Source: Pseudomonadota bacterium (GTDB lineage Bacteria; Myxococcota_A; Polyangia; Polyangiales; Polyangiaceae). Taken from it: a stretch of DNA of 64,000 nucleotides. Within the stretch, counting starts at the first letter, position 1. Every line of letters starts with the position of its first letter. The notes under the pieces were generated by a model that ran no database searches, was not told the origin of the DNA, and saw only the letters and a list, made by a program, of their open reading frames with translations. Shown piece after piece: positions 8,252-18,069 of the stretch. Location of the stretch: NCBI GenBank assembly GCA_023431345.1, contig JAEYWK010000100.1, forward strand, positions 30,525-94,524, given 5' to 3'. The translations under genes were made by a program, and so were the position numbers.

Positions 8252-9748
8252 TCAGTTGATGGGCACGACGCTGCAGCCGCACTCGCCGCAGAAGCGTGTT
8301 CCGCCCGAGAACTGCGTGCCGCACACGGGGCAGATGGTGCGCGTGATCGCAGCGCTCAGCGGCCGCGACGCGGCGTAGGCCGCTGCTGGAATCAGCTCCT
8401 CATGGTGCTCGGGACAAGTCGTCGTCCCTGGATTGAAGCCTCGACCACAAACGGGGCAAACCGAGCCACCGGGGCCCGTCGCGAGCGCTCCGGCCGGCAC
8501 CAGGCGGTTGCCGTCGTTCGGGCAAAACTCGGCCTCGGCCGGGAAGTCCTCGCGACAGGTGGGGCAAACCCTGGTCGTCGTCGGCGGCGCCGCCGTCGCT
8601 TGCGGCCGCGCAACCTCTTCGGCCGCAAGCGGCCCCGCGCTGCGGCCGCGACGCAGGAGCAGCACGCCCAAAATGCCGAGCAGCACCGCCGCCGCGCCCG
8701 CGATGGCCACGAACCAGCGCGTCTTCTCCGGGGCTTCGTCGCGGGCCACCACCTCGCGCGCGCCGAGCGACTCGGAGGCGACGCGCAGCTCGGCCGCCTC
8801 CCTCGACTCGCCCTTCTCGTCGAGGCCCTGCGCTCTCAGCAGCGCGTCGTAGCGGTCTTTCGAGGCAATCTCGACCTCGACGCGCACCGAGCGGTCACCC
8901 AGCGTGACCTCGAGGGTCACTTCGCTCTCCGCGGCGGCGGGGTTGGCCGTGACCTTGCCGGGACCGGTCACCCTGAGCGCGCTCGTGCCGCCAATGACCC
9001 GCCACGTCGGTGTGACCGGCAGCGCACAGCCGCGAGCATCGACCACCGTCGTGCGAAACTCGAACGACTCGCCGGGCCGCATGAGCTTGCGCGAAGGGCG
9101 CACCTCGAGCCGCTCGGGCAAGCCCGTGTTGTCGCAGGCGCCTGCGGGGCGACTGGCCGGTTTCGGCGGGGCGGCGCTCGTGCTGGGTGCAGCGGCGGGA
9201 GCTCGCTCGTCGCCGAGCCGCGAAACCAGCGTGTAACTGCGGGTGCGCCGCACGCTCGCGGTGCAGTTTTGGCCCTCGATCACGAACTGGTACTGGCCCG
9301 TTTCGTCGAAGTCGATGCGGCTATCGCTGGCGCTGATGGTGGTGACCAGCTTCGCTTGCCGCGGGTCGCTGGCGGCGGTCTTGCACACATTCTGGAAGCT
9401 CCGCGCGGAAGCGCTGTGACTGATGCGCTGGATGCCGGGATATCGCTCCCAGCATTCACCTGTCGTGTAGGTGCGACCCGCACCGGAGATGGTGAGCTCG
9501 TTCTTGCCTTGGACGATGTTGACGGTGCCGCCGCCTTCACCGCCTCCGCTCGGAGCCGGTCCGCAGGCCTTGCCCCAGTCGCCGAGCTGCCAGCTCACCG
9601 CCAGCGGGCTCGCCGTCCATGTCCCCGAAAGCGTCACCGGCTCCGCGCGCGAGATGCTCGACGACAGCGTGATGAGCGCGCTCGCCATCGTGCTCGCCAT
9701 GTAGACGACGCGGCGTGAAGCTTGCCAGAGACCCTGGAAAACACCCAT
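8252..9748 (-). CDS. Membrane protein with periplasmic domains and three cytoplasmic zinc ribbons
   Basis: About 498 residues; function unknown. The ATG at 9748 gives a short basic N-terminus and a hydrophobic export signal (about 16-33) ending SRAEP. Next comes a beta-rich domain with several cysteines (about 40-180), a Ser/Ala/Pro linker, and a bacterial Ig-like domain (around LEVRPSRKLMRPGESFEFRT). A membrane helix lies near residue 345-368 (FVAIAGAAAVLLGILGVLLL). After it come three consecutive zinc-ribbon knuckles, CPTCREDFPAEAEFCPND, CPVCGRGFNPGTTTCPEH and CPVCGTQFSGGTRFCGEC. The order implies an extracytoplasmic sensor joined to a cytoplasmic zinc-ribbon tail. Divergent from the OmpA-like gene. 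The Ig-like call is inferred from composition and strand pattern. Confidence 0.7.
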   Translation of the reverse strand: MGVFQGLWQASRRVVYMASTMASALITLSSSISRAEPVTLSGTWTASPLAVSWQLGDWGKACGPAPSGGGEGGGTVNIVQGKNELTISGAGRTYTTGECWERYPGIQRISHSASARSFQNVCKTAASDPRQAKLVTTISASDSRIDFDETGQYQFVIEGQNCTASVRRTRSYTLVSRLGDERAPAAAPSTSAAPPKPASRPAGACDNTGLPERLEVRPSRKLMRPGESFEFRTTVVDARGCALPVTPTWRVIGGTSALRVTGPGKVTANPAAAESEVTLEVTLGDRSVRVEVEIASKDRYDALLRAQGLDEKGESREAAELRVASESLGAREVVARDEAPEKTRWFVAIAGAAAVLLGILGVLLLRRGRSAGPLAAEEVARPQATAAPPTTTRVCPTCREDFPAEAEFCPNDGNRLVPAGALATGPGGSVCPVCGRGFNPGTTTCPEHHEELIPAAAYAASRPLSAAITRTICPVCGTQFSGGTRFCGECGCSVVPIN

Positions 9749-9894
9749 GTGAGGAAGCGACCGTACCCTACGTTGACACGCCAATTTTGGCGATGCTAGC
9801 GTGCACAAACGCTGGATTTGCCAGGTTTTCTGCGTGGCTGTCTCGTGCGCGGGGAGACTCGATCCCCCTTACCTCGCTCTGACCACACTGCCTA

Positions 9895-11961
<2,067 letters not shown>

Positions 11962-11985
11962 CGGAGCGGCGCTCCACGGCGAAGC

Positions 11986-12007
11986 GGGCGGTGCGAAAGC
12001 GCCGCCC
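11986..12007 (+). terminator. Hairpin after the OmpA-like gene
   Basis: GGGCGGTGC / GCGCCGCCC form a 9-bp stem (one G-T pair) around a GAAA tetraloop, 24 nt after the stop codon, followed by GTCTTCGTTG. It is likely a factor-independent terminator with a weak uridine tail. Confidence 0.55.
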
Positions 12008-12105
12008 GTCTTCGTTGGGGGTGCCCACCCCCCGTCCGTGCTCGCCTGCGGCTGCGCGCGGGCGGCCCCTCCCAAACGCGGGCTCCGCCCGCGAGGGAGG
12101 GGAAA

Positions 12106-12219
12106 GCGAACGCGGGCGCGAGCGCGAGCGCGAACGACCTACGCGACCGTGAACGCGAACGCGAACGCGAGCGCGAACGACCTACGCGACCGCGACCGCG
12201 ACCGCGACCGCGACCGATC
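12106..12219. repeat. Degenerate GCGAAC/GCGACC hexanucleotide repeat tract
   Basis: The tract is built from GCGAAC, GCGAGC and GCGACC hexamers and contains a duplicated block GCGAACGACCTACGCGACCG (from about 12130 and again from about 12173). It ends in several perfect GCGACC units and is followed by a CTGACTGCTGACC segment. A related sequence, CGACCTACGCGATCGCGATC, lies on the other side of the four-helix-bundle gene. Confidence 0.85.
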
Positions 12220-12290
12220 CTTGCTACCGCTGACTGCTGACCGCGACGGCAGTGAGGGGGCTCGTGCTTTTTGATTGTGCCGGCGTGCTC

Positions 12291-12357
12291 GGCTGGGTCC
12301 AGGGGCTGCGCTGGCGCTGCGCGCCACGCGACCTGCGGTCGCGCCCTGGACCCAGCC
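12291..12357. repeat. Branched inverted repeat (three-way-junction shape) before the four-helix-bundle gene
   Basis: GGCTGGGTCCAGGG (12291-12304) and CCCTGGACCCAGCC (12344-12357) are perfect 14-base complements. Between them lie two perfect 6-bp hairpins with the same TGC loop: TGGCGC/GCGCCA (12312-12326) and GCGACC/GGTCGC (12328-12342). Together they fold into a three-way junction, as RNA or as extruded DNA. It ends 55 nt before the start of the four-helix-bundle gene. Confidence 0.8.
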
Positions 12358-12412
12358 TGCGCGCGCAGGCCGGGGGCGGCTGGCTCGCCATGAGCGAGTC
12401 GGAAAGGTGCCT

Positions 12413-12736
12413 ATGTTGCAAGTTAGTGAAGTGAGCTTGGAGTTGATCGGGGAATTGCGGCCTTTGGTGCCGCGGATTCGAGCCAAGGATCGGAGCTTGG
12501 CGGATCAGCTCGTTCGCGCGGCGACGAGCGTGGCGTTGAACATCGGCGAAGCTGACCTATCGGATCCGGGCAACCAGCGAGCTCGCTTCTTCTCGGCGGC
12601 GGGTAGCGCCAATGAGTCGCTGATGGCGCTTCGCGTTGCGCGGCAGTGGGGCTACCTGCCGGAGGCGGATTGCGCGAAGGCGGAGGCTCTGCTCGGGCGC
12701 ATCGTCGCCATGCTGTGGCGGCTCACGCGAAAGTGA
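12413..12736 (+). CDS. Four-helix-bundle protein (23S rRNA intervening-sequence / bAvd-like family)
   Basis: A 107-residue helical protein. The start at 12413 is chosen because GGAAAGG lies 5 nt upstream and the family N-terminus aligns there. The pattern RSLADQLVRAATSVALNIGE, then FFSAAGSANESLMALRVARQ and WGYL, is characteristic of the S23/four-helix-bundle family. Homologues occur inside 23S rRNA intervening sequences, as accessory proteins of diversity-generating retroelements, and as stand-alone genes of unknown function. No reverse transcriptase or rRNA is nearby, so this is a stand-alone copy. Family members that are studied bind nucleic acid. A branched inverted repeat precedes it, related repeats flank it, and a hairpin covers its stop codon. 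Confidence 0.85.
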   Translation: MLQVSEVSLELIGELRPLVPRIRAKDRSLADQLVRAATSVALNIGEADLSDPGNQRARFFSAAGSANESLMALRVARQWGYLPEADCAKAEALLGRIVAMLWRLTRK

Positions 12737-12739
12737 GCC
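12720..12739 (+). terminator. Hairpin overlapping the stop codon of the four-helix-bundle gene
   Basis: GGCTCAC (12720-12726) and GTGAGCC (12733-12739) form a perfect 7-bp stem with loop GCGAAA, and the TGA stop is in the 3' arm. No T-run follows. It may end transcription or stabilise the mRNA 3' end. Confidence 0.4.
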
Positions 12740-12745
12740 TCGAAG

Positions 12746-12785
12746 CGCGATCGCGATCGACCTACGCGATCGCGATCGCGATCGA
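12746..12785. repeat. GCGATC repeat tract downstream of the four-helix-bundle gene
   Basis: Hexamers of GCGATC with the core CGACCTACGCGATCG, matching the CGACCTACGCGACCG core of the tract at 12106-12219, and followed by CTACTGACCACTGAC and CCGCTGACCGC, which echo CTACCGCTGACTGCTGACC upstream. The two tracts are in the same orientation and bracket the gene as imperfect direct repeats. Confidence 0.75.
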
Positions 12786-12825
12786 CTACTGACCACTGAC
12801 GTCTCTCCGACCGCTGACCGCTCCC

Positions 12826-13347
12826 CTACCTGAGACACTTCACCAACGTGTCCCACGTGCGCGTCGTGATGTCCTTGCCGAAGGTGCGCTGCAGCAGGGT
12901 CATGAAGACGGGGCCCTTGGGGCTGGGGGCGTAGGCCGTGAAGACTTCGGTGCCTCGGAGGGCGAGGATGTGGGCACCGTCGTGCTCGATGGGGAGCTTG
13001 GGCTTGGGGGAAGGCGCGGCGTCGAGGAAGGTGACGACGCACTTGGCGCCGGGTTTGAGCCGGAAAGCGGCGTAGGGGCCGCTTTCGACGAGCTGGCTGA
13101 GCGTGTCGACGGAGCGGACTAGCGTGAAGAACGACTTGCCGAGGTGTTCCTTCATGGCGGCCTCGCACTTGCGAGCGAGGGTCTCTGGCTTGGCGGGCGA
13201 GCTGGTGAAGCAGACATTTCCGCTGGAGAGGACGGTCTTTACGTCCGTGAAGCCGGCCAGCTCGAAGGCCTTTTTCAGCTCGGGCATCTTCGCGTTCATG
13301 GGGCTCACGCCCCGTAGGAACGCGACGTAACGCTTGGGCTTCGCCAT
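12826..13347 (-). CDS. DUF1697 domain protein
   Basis: A 173-residue protein of the DUF1697 family (no established function). The recognisable pattern is RYVAFLRGVSPMNAKMPELK at the N-terminus, then AGFTDVKTVLSSGNVCF, which is diagnostic, and a C-terminal RTFGKDITTRTWDTLVKCL. Length is normal for the family. ATG at 13347 is chosen over the upstream one at 13437 because the family begins there and the longer form would extend into the divergent gene. It is divergent from the DUF3047 gene, 71 bp apart. Confidence 0.88.
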   Translation of the reverse strand: MAKPKRYVAFLRGVSPMNAKMPELKKAFELAGFTDVKTVLSSGNVCFTSSPAKPETLARKCEAAMKEHLGKSFFTLVRSVDTLSQLVESGPYAAFRLKPGAKCVVTFLDAAPSPKPKLPIEHDGAHILALRGTEVFTAYAPSPKGPVFMTLLQRTFGKDITTRTWDTLVKCLR

Positions 13348-13418
13348 GAGCCGTCGTGCGCTGGCGGCGGGCGCGGTGCAAGGCTTGACGTTCGTGGGGC
13401 CGGCCCCATCCATCACAG

Positions 13419-14078
13419 GTGGCTCGGAAGCGTGCATGGTCGGCCGGAGCGCTCGGGCTCGCGGCCGCGCTGCTGGCGGGAGGCACCAGCGCGTCTCCTC
13501 CGCGCCCGTGGGCCATGCCAGTCGTCGATTTCAGGCTCGTCGAACGCACCAGCGGCCCCGTGAACTACTACCGGGTCGTGCAGGGGCCGCCGGTCCACGT
13601 GCACAGCCGCTACGAGCCAGGCATGAAAACGGCCGTCGTGGGTTATGCGGCCAAGGACTATCAGGCGCGCGCCGCGAAGCTGCGCTGGAAGTGGCGCGCC
13701 GTGTCGTTGCCCCATGGGGGTGATGAGTGCAAAGCCGGCAAGGGTGACTCTGCCGCCGTCGTCTACGTGTCGTGGAAACGTGGTCTCCGCTACTACACGC
13801 TGAAGTACGTGTGGAGCGCGGTGGGGGCGGCCGGCGCGGTGTGTGACAAGAAGCGCAATCCTTTCTTGGCGCAGGACACGGTCATCGTCGAATCGGGCGC
13901 GCCGTTGAACGAGTGGCGCAGCGTCGAGCTCGATTTGCGCGCGGAGTTTCGCAAGCACTTCGAAGGCGGCGACGCCAACGCCGCCGTGCCTGATTTCTTC
14001 GGCGTCGGCCTGATGAGCGACGGTGACCAGACTGGCAGCGTGAGCAGCGCTGACTTCGCTGAGTTCGTGCTCGAGTAG
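13419..14078 (+). CDS. DUF3047 domain protein, exported
   Basis: A 219-residue protein starting with GTG. A signal peptide (ALGLAAALLAGGTSA) suggests export. The rest fits DUF3047, a beta-sandwich-like family of unknown function common in proteobacteria. Typical features here are VDFRLVERTSGPVNYYRVVQ, LRWKWRAVSLP, DSAAVVYVSWKRG and the C-terminal DFFGVGLMSDGDQTGSVSSA. Divergent from the DUF1697 gene and convergent with tyrS, which ends 19 bp after it. Confidence 0.8.
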   Translation: MARKRAWSAGALGLAAALLAGGTSASPPRPWAMPVVDFRLVERTSGPVNYYRVVQGPPVHVHSRYEPGMKTAVVGYAAKDYQARAAKLRWKWRAVSLPHGGDECKAGKGDSAAVVYVSWKRGLRYYTLKYVWSAVGAAGAVCDKKRNPFLAQDTVIVESGAPLNEWRSVELDLRAEFRKHFEGGDANAAVPDFFGVGLMSDGDQTGSVSSADFAEFVLE

Positions 14079-14097
14079 CGGCCCGCACGGGCGCGCC

Positions 14098-15369
14098 TCA
14101 AGCGAAGCGCGCTACGTGCCAGTTCTTGCGGCCGCGCCGGATGAGCAGCACTTCACCGTGCAGTAGCCAATCGACACCGATGCGCGTGTCCACGCCGGGG
14201 GCGCGGCCGTTGATCAAGATCGCGCCGTTGCTCAAGAACTCGCGTGCTTCACGCTTACTCTTGACGATCTGCCCGTCGACGAGCAGGTCGACCGCGGAGT
14301 AGCCCTCACCCTCGAGCCGGGCTTTGGGTAGCGACGCAGAGGGAGCAGCCCCGAACAGCTCGGCGATCGTGGCTCTCGAGAGCTCGGCGACGTTGCCGGA
14401 GAACAGCGCCTCGGTCGTCTTCTGCGCTTGCGACAGGCCTTCGGCGCCGTGCAGCAGCTCGGTCATGTGCTGAGCGAGCGCGCGCTGTGCCGCACGCGCG
14501 CCGGGATTTCCCGCGTGCTCGGCCTCTAGATTCGAGATTTCTTCGTGGGAAAAGAAGGTGAAGGTGCGTAGGAACTTGGACACGTCCGCGTCGGCAGCGT
14601 TCACCCAGAATTGGTAGAATGCGTAGGGCGACGTGCGCTCGGGGGAAAGCCAGATCGCTCCGCTCTCGGTCTTGCCGAACTTGCCGCCGTCGGCCTTGGT
14701 CACGAGTGGCGTGGTGAGACCGAAGGCCTCTTGCTGCCGAGTGCGCCGGATCAAGTCGACGCCGGCCACGATGTTCCCCCACTGATCGGAGCCCGCGGCC
14801 TGGACCGTCACGCCGTGGTGCTGAAACAGGTACGAAAAATCGTAGGCCTGGAGCAGCATGTACGAAAACTCGGTGTAGCTGATGCCCTGATCGCGGTTGT
14901 GCAGGCGCTCGCGCACGCTATCTTTCTGGATCATCATGTTGACCGAGAAGTGCTTGCCCACGTCACGCAGCGCTTCGATGAAGCCCAGCTTGCCGAGCCA
15001 ATCGGCGTTGTTCACCAGCTGCGCGGCGTTCGGCCCATCGAAGCTGAGCAAGCGCTCGAAGCTCTTGCGTTGACCGGCGACGTTCAGCGCGACCTGCTCA
15101 GGGGTCAGGATCTGGCGCTCGGCTTCCTTGCCGGATGGATCGCCAATCATGCCCGTGCCTCCGCCCATCACCACCACCGGCGTGTGGCCCGCCTGCTGGA
15201 AGCGACGCAGCAGCAGGATCTGCACGAGGTTGCCGATGGTCAGCGAGTCTTTCGTCGGATCGAACCCGGCGTAGACCTTGCGCGGCGCCGCGAGGTGCTG
15301 CTTGAGCCCCTCCGCGTCGGTCTGCTGGTAAAGCTGGCCGCGAAATTCGAGATCAGTGAGGAGGTCCAT
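14098..15369 (-). CDS. tyrS: Tyrosyl-tRNA synthetase, with altered HIGH motif
   Basis: A 423-residue class I synthetase that charges tRNA-Tyr. The N-terminal catalytic domain contains VYAGFDPTKDSLTIGNLVQ, GGGTGMIGDPSGK, the tRNA-recognition region SDQWGNIVAGVDLIRR and the KMSKS-type loop KFGKTESG. The C-terminus is an S4 RNA-binding domain (SKREAREFLSNGAILINGR). Where family members usually read HIGH or HVGH this protein reads TIGN, so both histidines are replaced. Length and all other motifs are normal, so the gene is probably functional. The ATG at 15369 lies 17 bases inside the upstream lipoprotein gene, which suggests coupling. Confidence 0.95.
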   Translation of the reverse strand: MDLLTDLEFRGQLYQQTDAEGLKQHLAAPRKVYAGFDPTKDSLTIGNLVQILLLRRFQQAGHTPVVVMGGGTGMIGDPSGKEAERQILTPEQVALNVAGQRKSFERLLSFDGPNAAQLVNNADWLGKLGFIEALRDVGKHFSVNMMIQKDSVRERLHNRDQGISYTEFSYMLLQAYDFSYLFQHHGVTVQAAGSDQWGNIVAGVDLIRRTRQQEAFGLTTPLVTKADGGKFGKTESGAIWLSPERTSPYAFYQFWVNAADADVSKFLRTFTFFSHEEISNLEAEHAGNPGARAAQRALAQHMTELLHGAEGLSQAQKTTEALFSGNVAELSRATIAELFGAAPSASLPKARLEGEGYSAVDLLVDGQIVKSKREAREFLSNGAILINGRAPGVDTRIGVDWLLHGEVLLIRRGRKNWHVARFA

Positions 15370-16966
15370 CGGGGGGCGGGAGCCTAGCATCGACCCAGTG
15401 CAAGGGGCCGCGCAGCGCGTCGCTGGTCGCTTGGCCAGTCGCGGCTTCGTTGGACGCCGGCACCAGCGCGTGCCCGCTGACCGAAACCGCGAGCGCGCCC
15501 AGCGGGGCTTGGAGGGCGGGACCGGCCGCGCCGAGCACCACGAACGGGGTGAGCAGCACCGTGCTGCCAGCGCGCAGCAGCTCCGGGCTCTTGCTGACAC
15601 CTCGCGCGAGCGGCTCCTCGGCCCTCGAGGTCACGTCGAACAGGTACAGGTCGTGGTTGCGCCAGACGAGAGCGCGCGTGCCGACGGTCGTGAGCACGCG
15701 TGAGCCCGCGGGCAGCGGCAGCAGCTCGCGGCGCTCCAGATCCAAGAGCGCGCTGGCGCTGCCGGGGTAGACCGCGACCAGCCGCGAGCCCGTGGTCGCG
15801 GCGCGATCGACCGCCGTTTCGTAGAGCTCGACCTGCAGGTTTTTCGCGAGCCCGGGGGCGAACAGCCACAGCTCCGCCTTGCCGCTGGGAGGCGGCGCGC
15901 TCTTGCCTTTCTTCTTCTTCGGCGGCTGGCAGGTCGCCAGCACGGAGCCCCGGTCCGCGTCGGCGAAGACCACGCGCGCGGCGCAGCTCGTCGGCACGAG
16001 CGCCTGCCGCTTGCCCTCCACGTCGAGCTGCAGGCTGCCGTCAGCGGCGCGCACGAGCAGGCTGCTACCGAGCGTCGTCACCAGATCGGGCACATCGCGC
16101 AGCTTGCCGGACTTGAGATCGAGGACGGCGCGAGTCGGCGTGTCGCCGCGGCCTTGATGGCCAAAGCTCCGAAATTGCGGCACTGGTTTGGCGCGGCAAG
16201 GACGCGGGGTCGCCTCGACCGGCACCGGCCAGTCGAGCTTGCCGTTGCCGTTCGTGTCGTCGCGCAGCGCGTAGAGCTCGATGTAGCGGCCGTCGGCGCT
16301 GTGCTGGAGTCGAAAAATCTCGCCCGCGCCGACGGGGAACGTTCGCTCGCCCGCCCCCTCCAGATCGCGCACGACGAGCTCTTGCTTGGCGCGGCCGCGC
16401 AGGTACGCCAGCTGGCGGCCCGCTCGGTCGAAGCTGAGGGCGCGGTGTGGCGCGTAGTCGGCGCGTTCGCGGCGTAGGTCGGCGCCGAGCGCGCTCAAGT
16501 CCGTGCGCGCGCCGGAGACTGCGTCGATCAGCTGCGTGGTGCCCGCGCGGGTGACGATCACGTAGCGGCCGCTCTCGTCCGCGGCCTCGAACGAGTCGAT
16601 GACCTCACCTGCGCCGGCGCCCAGCACCAGCTTCGCTATCGCCGGCTCGCCTTCGCAGAGCGCGACCCACGACGCGCTGCTCGACGCCGCGATGAGCTCG
16701 ATCGGACCGCTCTGGCCGATGTCGCCCTGGGAAATCGCCGGCAGGGAAAGGCCCGCCATGTCACCCGGCGGCTCCGCCATCGAGGGAGCGGGCGGGGGCG
16801 CCGCTGGCGGGGAGTGCAGCGGTGACGTGAGGTCTCGGGCCGCCTCCGGCGTTGCCGCAAACCAGGCTGCGCCGGGCGTGGCTGCCTGAGGCTGGGGCAG
16901 CGCCGGTGGCGCCGCGGAGGCGCAACCCAGCCAGGTGAAGGCGAGACCGCACGCAATCCGGCGCAA
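15353..16966 (-). CDS. Lipoprotein with WD40-like beta-propeller repeats
   Basis: A 537-residue predicted lipoprotein. The signal peptide ends in a lipobox, TWLGC, so the mature protein starts at the cysteine near residue 15. The start is a rare TTG at 16966, three bases after the upstream gene; it is chosen because it produces an intact signal peptide. A Pro/Ala-rich linker is followed by repeated short strand motifs of a WD40/TolB-like propeller (for instance APHRALSFDRAGRQLAYLRG and RLQHSADGRYIELYALRDD). The segment DDTNGNGKLDWP looks like an EF-hand-type calcium loop. Function unknown. It overlaps tyrS. Confidence 0.7.
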   Translation of the reverse strand: MRRIACGLAFTWLGCASAAPPALPQPQAATPGAAWFAATPEAARDLTSPLHSPPAAPPPAPSMAEPPGDMAGLSLPAISQGDIGQSGPIELIAASSSASWVALCEGEPAIAKLVLGAGAGEVIDSFEAADESGRYVIVTRAGTTQLIDAVSGARTDLSALGADLRRERADYAPHRALSFDRAGRQLAYLRGRAKQELVVRDLEGAGERTFPVGAGEIFRLQHSADGRYIELYALRDDTNGNGKLDWPVPVEATPRPCRAKPVPQFRSFGHQGRGDTPTRAVLDLKSGKLRDVPDLVTTLGSSLLVRAADGSLQLDVEGKRQALVPTSCAARVVFADADRGSVLATCQPPKKKKGKSAPPPSGKAELWLFAPGLAKNLQVELYETAVDRAATTGSRLVAVYPGSASALLDLERRELLPLPAGSRVLTTVGTRALVWRNHDLYLFDVTSRAEEPLARGVSKSPELLRAGSTVLLTPFVVLGAAGPALQAPLGALAVSVSGHALVPASNEAATGQATSDALRGPLHWVDARLPPPDGPPH

Positions 16967-16969
16967 CGC

Positions 16970-17893
16970 TCAGCCCTTGCTGCTGCGCTTCAGCTCACCG
17001 GGAAGCAAGGCCGGGCGCTCTGCATCGGCGCGCGAGGCGCGGCCGGCGACGGCCTGTACTTCGGACGTGCGCGCCACGACCGGAGGGATCTCCGACGCTC
17101 GTTTGGCCACGGGCTGCACCTCCGAGGTCCGCTCTGGAGGCGGCTGCGTGCTGCGGTACGACGGCGGCACGGGTGTGCCGCTCGGAACGTAGCCGCCCTG
17201 GCTGCGGTGCGAAGACAAGATGCGCTCGACCTCTTCGCTGAGCGAAGGCGGCCGAAACGAGTGCGTGGTACGCCGCACGGAGGTGGACGGCGCGTCACTA
17301 CCGAAGCGCGGCGGGGGCTCTGTGCGCTGATAGCTCACGAGCAGCGTCGCGCGGTCTGCGAGCAGGTCGGAAGAGAGCTTGAGCCCGCCCGTTCCTTCGC
17401 GCGCGGAGCGCTCCGCGGCCGTGACCGCGCCTACGGCGAGGTGACGGAGCACGCGGGTGGCGCGCGGCCGCCCCGCCACGCCCACCACGAGCGTGAAGCC
17501 CAAATCGGTGCGCTTGAGCTCGAACAGCGTCGGCGTATCGACGAAGGGATGATCCAAGAACGCCTGCAAGCGCGCGACTGTCCCGTGCAGGTCCCCATAC
17601 TTGGCGACGCCGCCCTGGTTGAGGGCACGAGCCGCCAGCTCTTGACCGACGCCCTCCAGCACCCTTCCGCCGCCGTCGCCCAGCAGCGTGTCGAGGAACA
17701 GCAGCAGCTCCTCGCCGTCATCGAGCAGGATGGTGTCGAGGGCGGCGCTCGCACGCAGGCGCTCGAGCGAGGCGTGCGGGAGCAGGCGTCGCGGCACCTT
17801 CGCGCTCAGCAGGGCGAGCGCAGAAGTACCGTATTGGCGTTCCAGCGCCTCCAGCACTCCTCGCAAAAACCAGCTTCTGAGTCGGTGCGTCAC
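16970..17893 (-). CDS. Hypothetical protein with repetitive C-terminal tail
   Basis: About 307 residues. GTG at 17893 is preferred because GAGGATATC lies directly upstream. The N-terminal 190 residues are helical (RSWFLRGVLEALERQYG) and recall the myxobacterial DUF2378/TIGR02265 paralogous family, but I am not certain. The C-terminal third is Pro/Ser/Arg-rich and disordered, with a degenerate tandem unit: RTSEVQPVAKRASEIPPV, then ARTSEVQAVAGRAS. The lipoprotein gene follows after 3 bp. Confidence 0.55.
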   Translation of the reverse strand: MTHRLRSWFLRGVLEALERQYGTSALALLSAKVPRRLLPHASLERLRASAALDTILLDDGEELLLFLDTLLGDGGGRVLEGVGQELAARALNQGGVAKYGDLHGTVARLQAFLDHPFVDTPTLFELKRTDLGFTLVVGVAGRPRATRVLRHLAVGAVTAAERSAREGTGGLKLSSDLLADRATLLVSYQRTEPPPRFGSDAPSTSVRRTTHSFRPPSLSEEVERILSSHRSQGGYVPSGTPVPPSYRSTQPPPERTSEVQPVAKRASEIPPVVARTSEVQAVAGRASRADAERPALLPGELKRSSKG

Positions 17894-18069
17894 GATATCC
17901 TCGTGCCCCTCGTTGCTGCTCCCACATTGCAACCTAGCTCGACTTGCGGCCGAGCGCGAGCAGTATGTGGGAGGCGCTCCGACGATCGTCGCCAAAATTT
18001 TTGGCGAACGTGGCGATGTGTGACGCGGCTGGAAGGCGCTCCGACTTGGATCGGGCGCCCGCGCCGCCG

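Larger units (their letters stand above)
11962..12412. other. Gene-free structured region between the OmpA gene and the four-helix-bundle gene
   Basis: 451 bp without a convincing gene. In order it contains the terminator hairpin at 11986-12007, a short hairpin GGGGGT/ACCCCC (12017-12032), a long imperfect hairpin at 12066-12102 (CCCCTCCC with GGGAGGGG and CGCGGGC with GCCCGCG, separated by an AAA/A internal loop), a hexanucleotide repeat tract (12106-12219), and a branched inverted repeat (12291-12357). Short open frames across it are products of the repeats. Confidence 0.75.

Noticed and set aside
12413..12736. Diversity-generating retroelement or rRNA intervening sequence
   Set aside because: No reverse transcriptase, variable-repeat pair or rRNA is present, so only the four-helix-bundle gene is supported.
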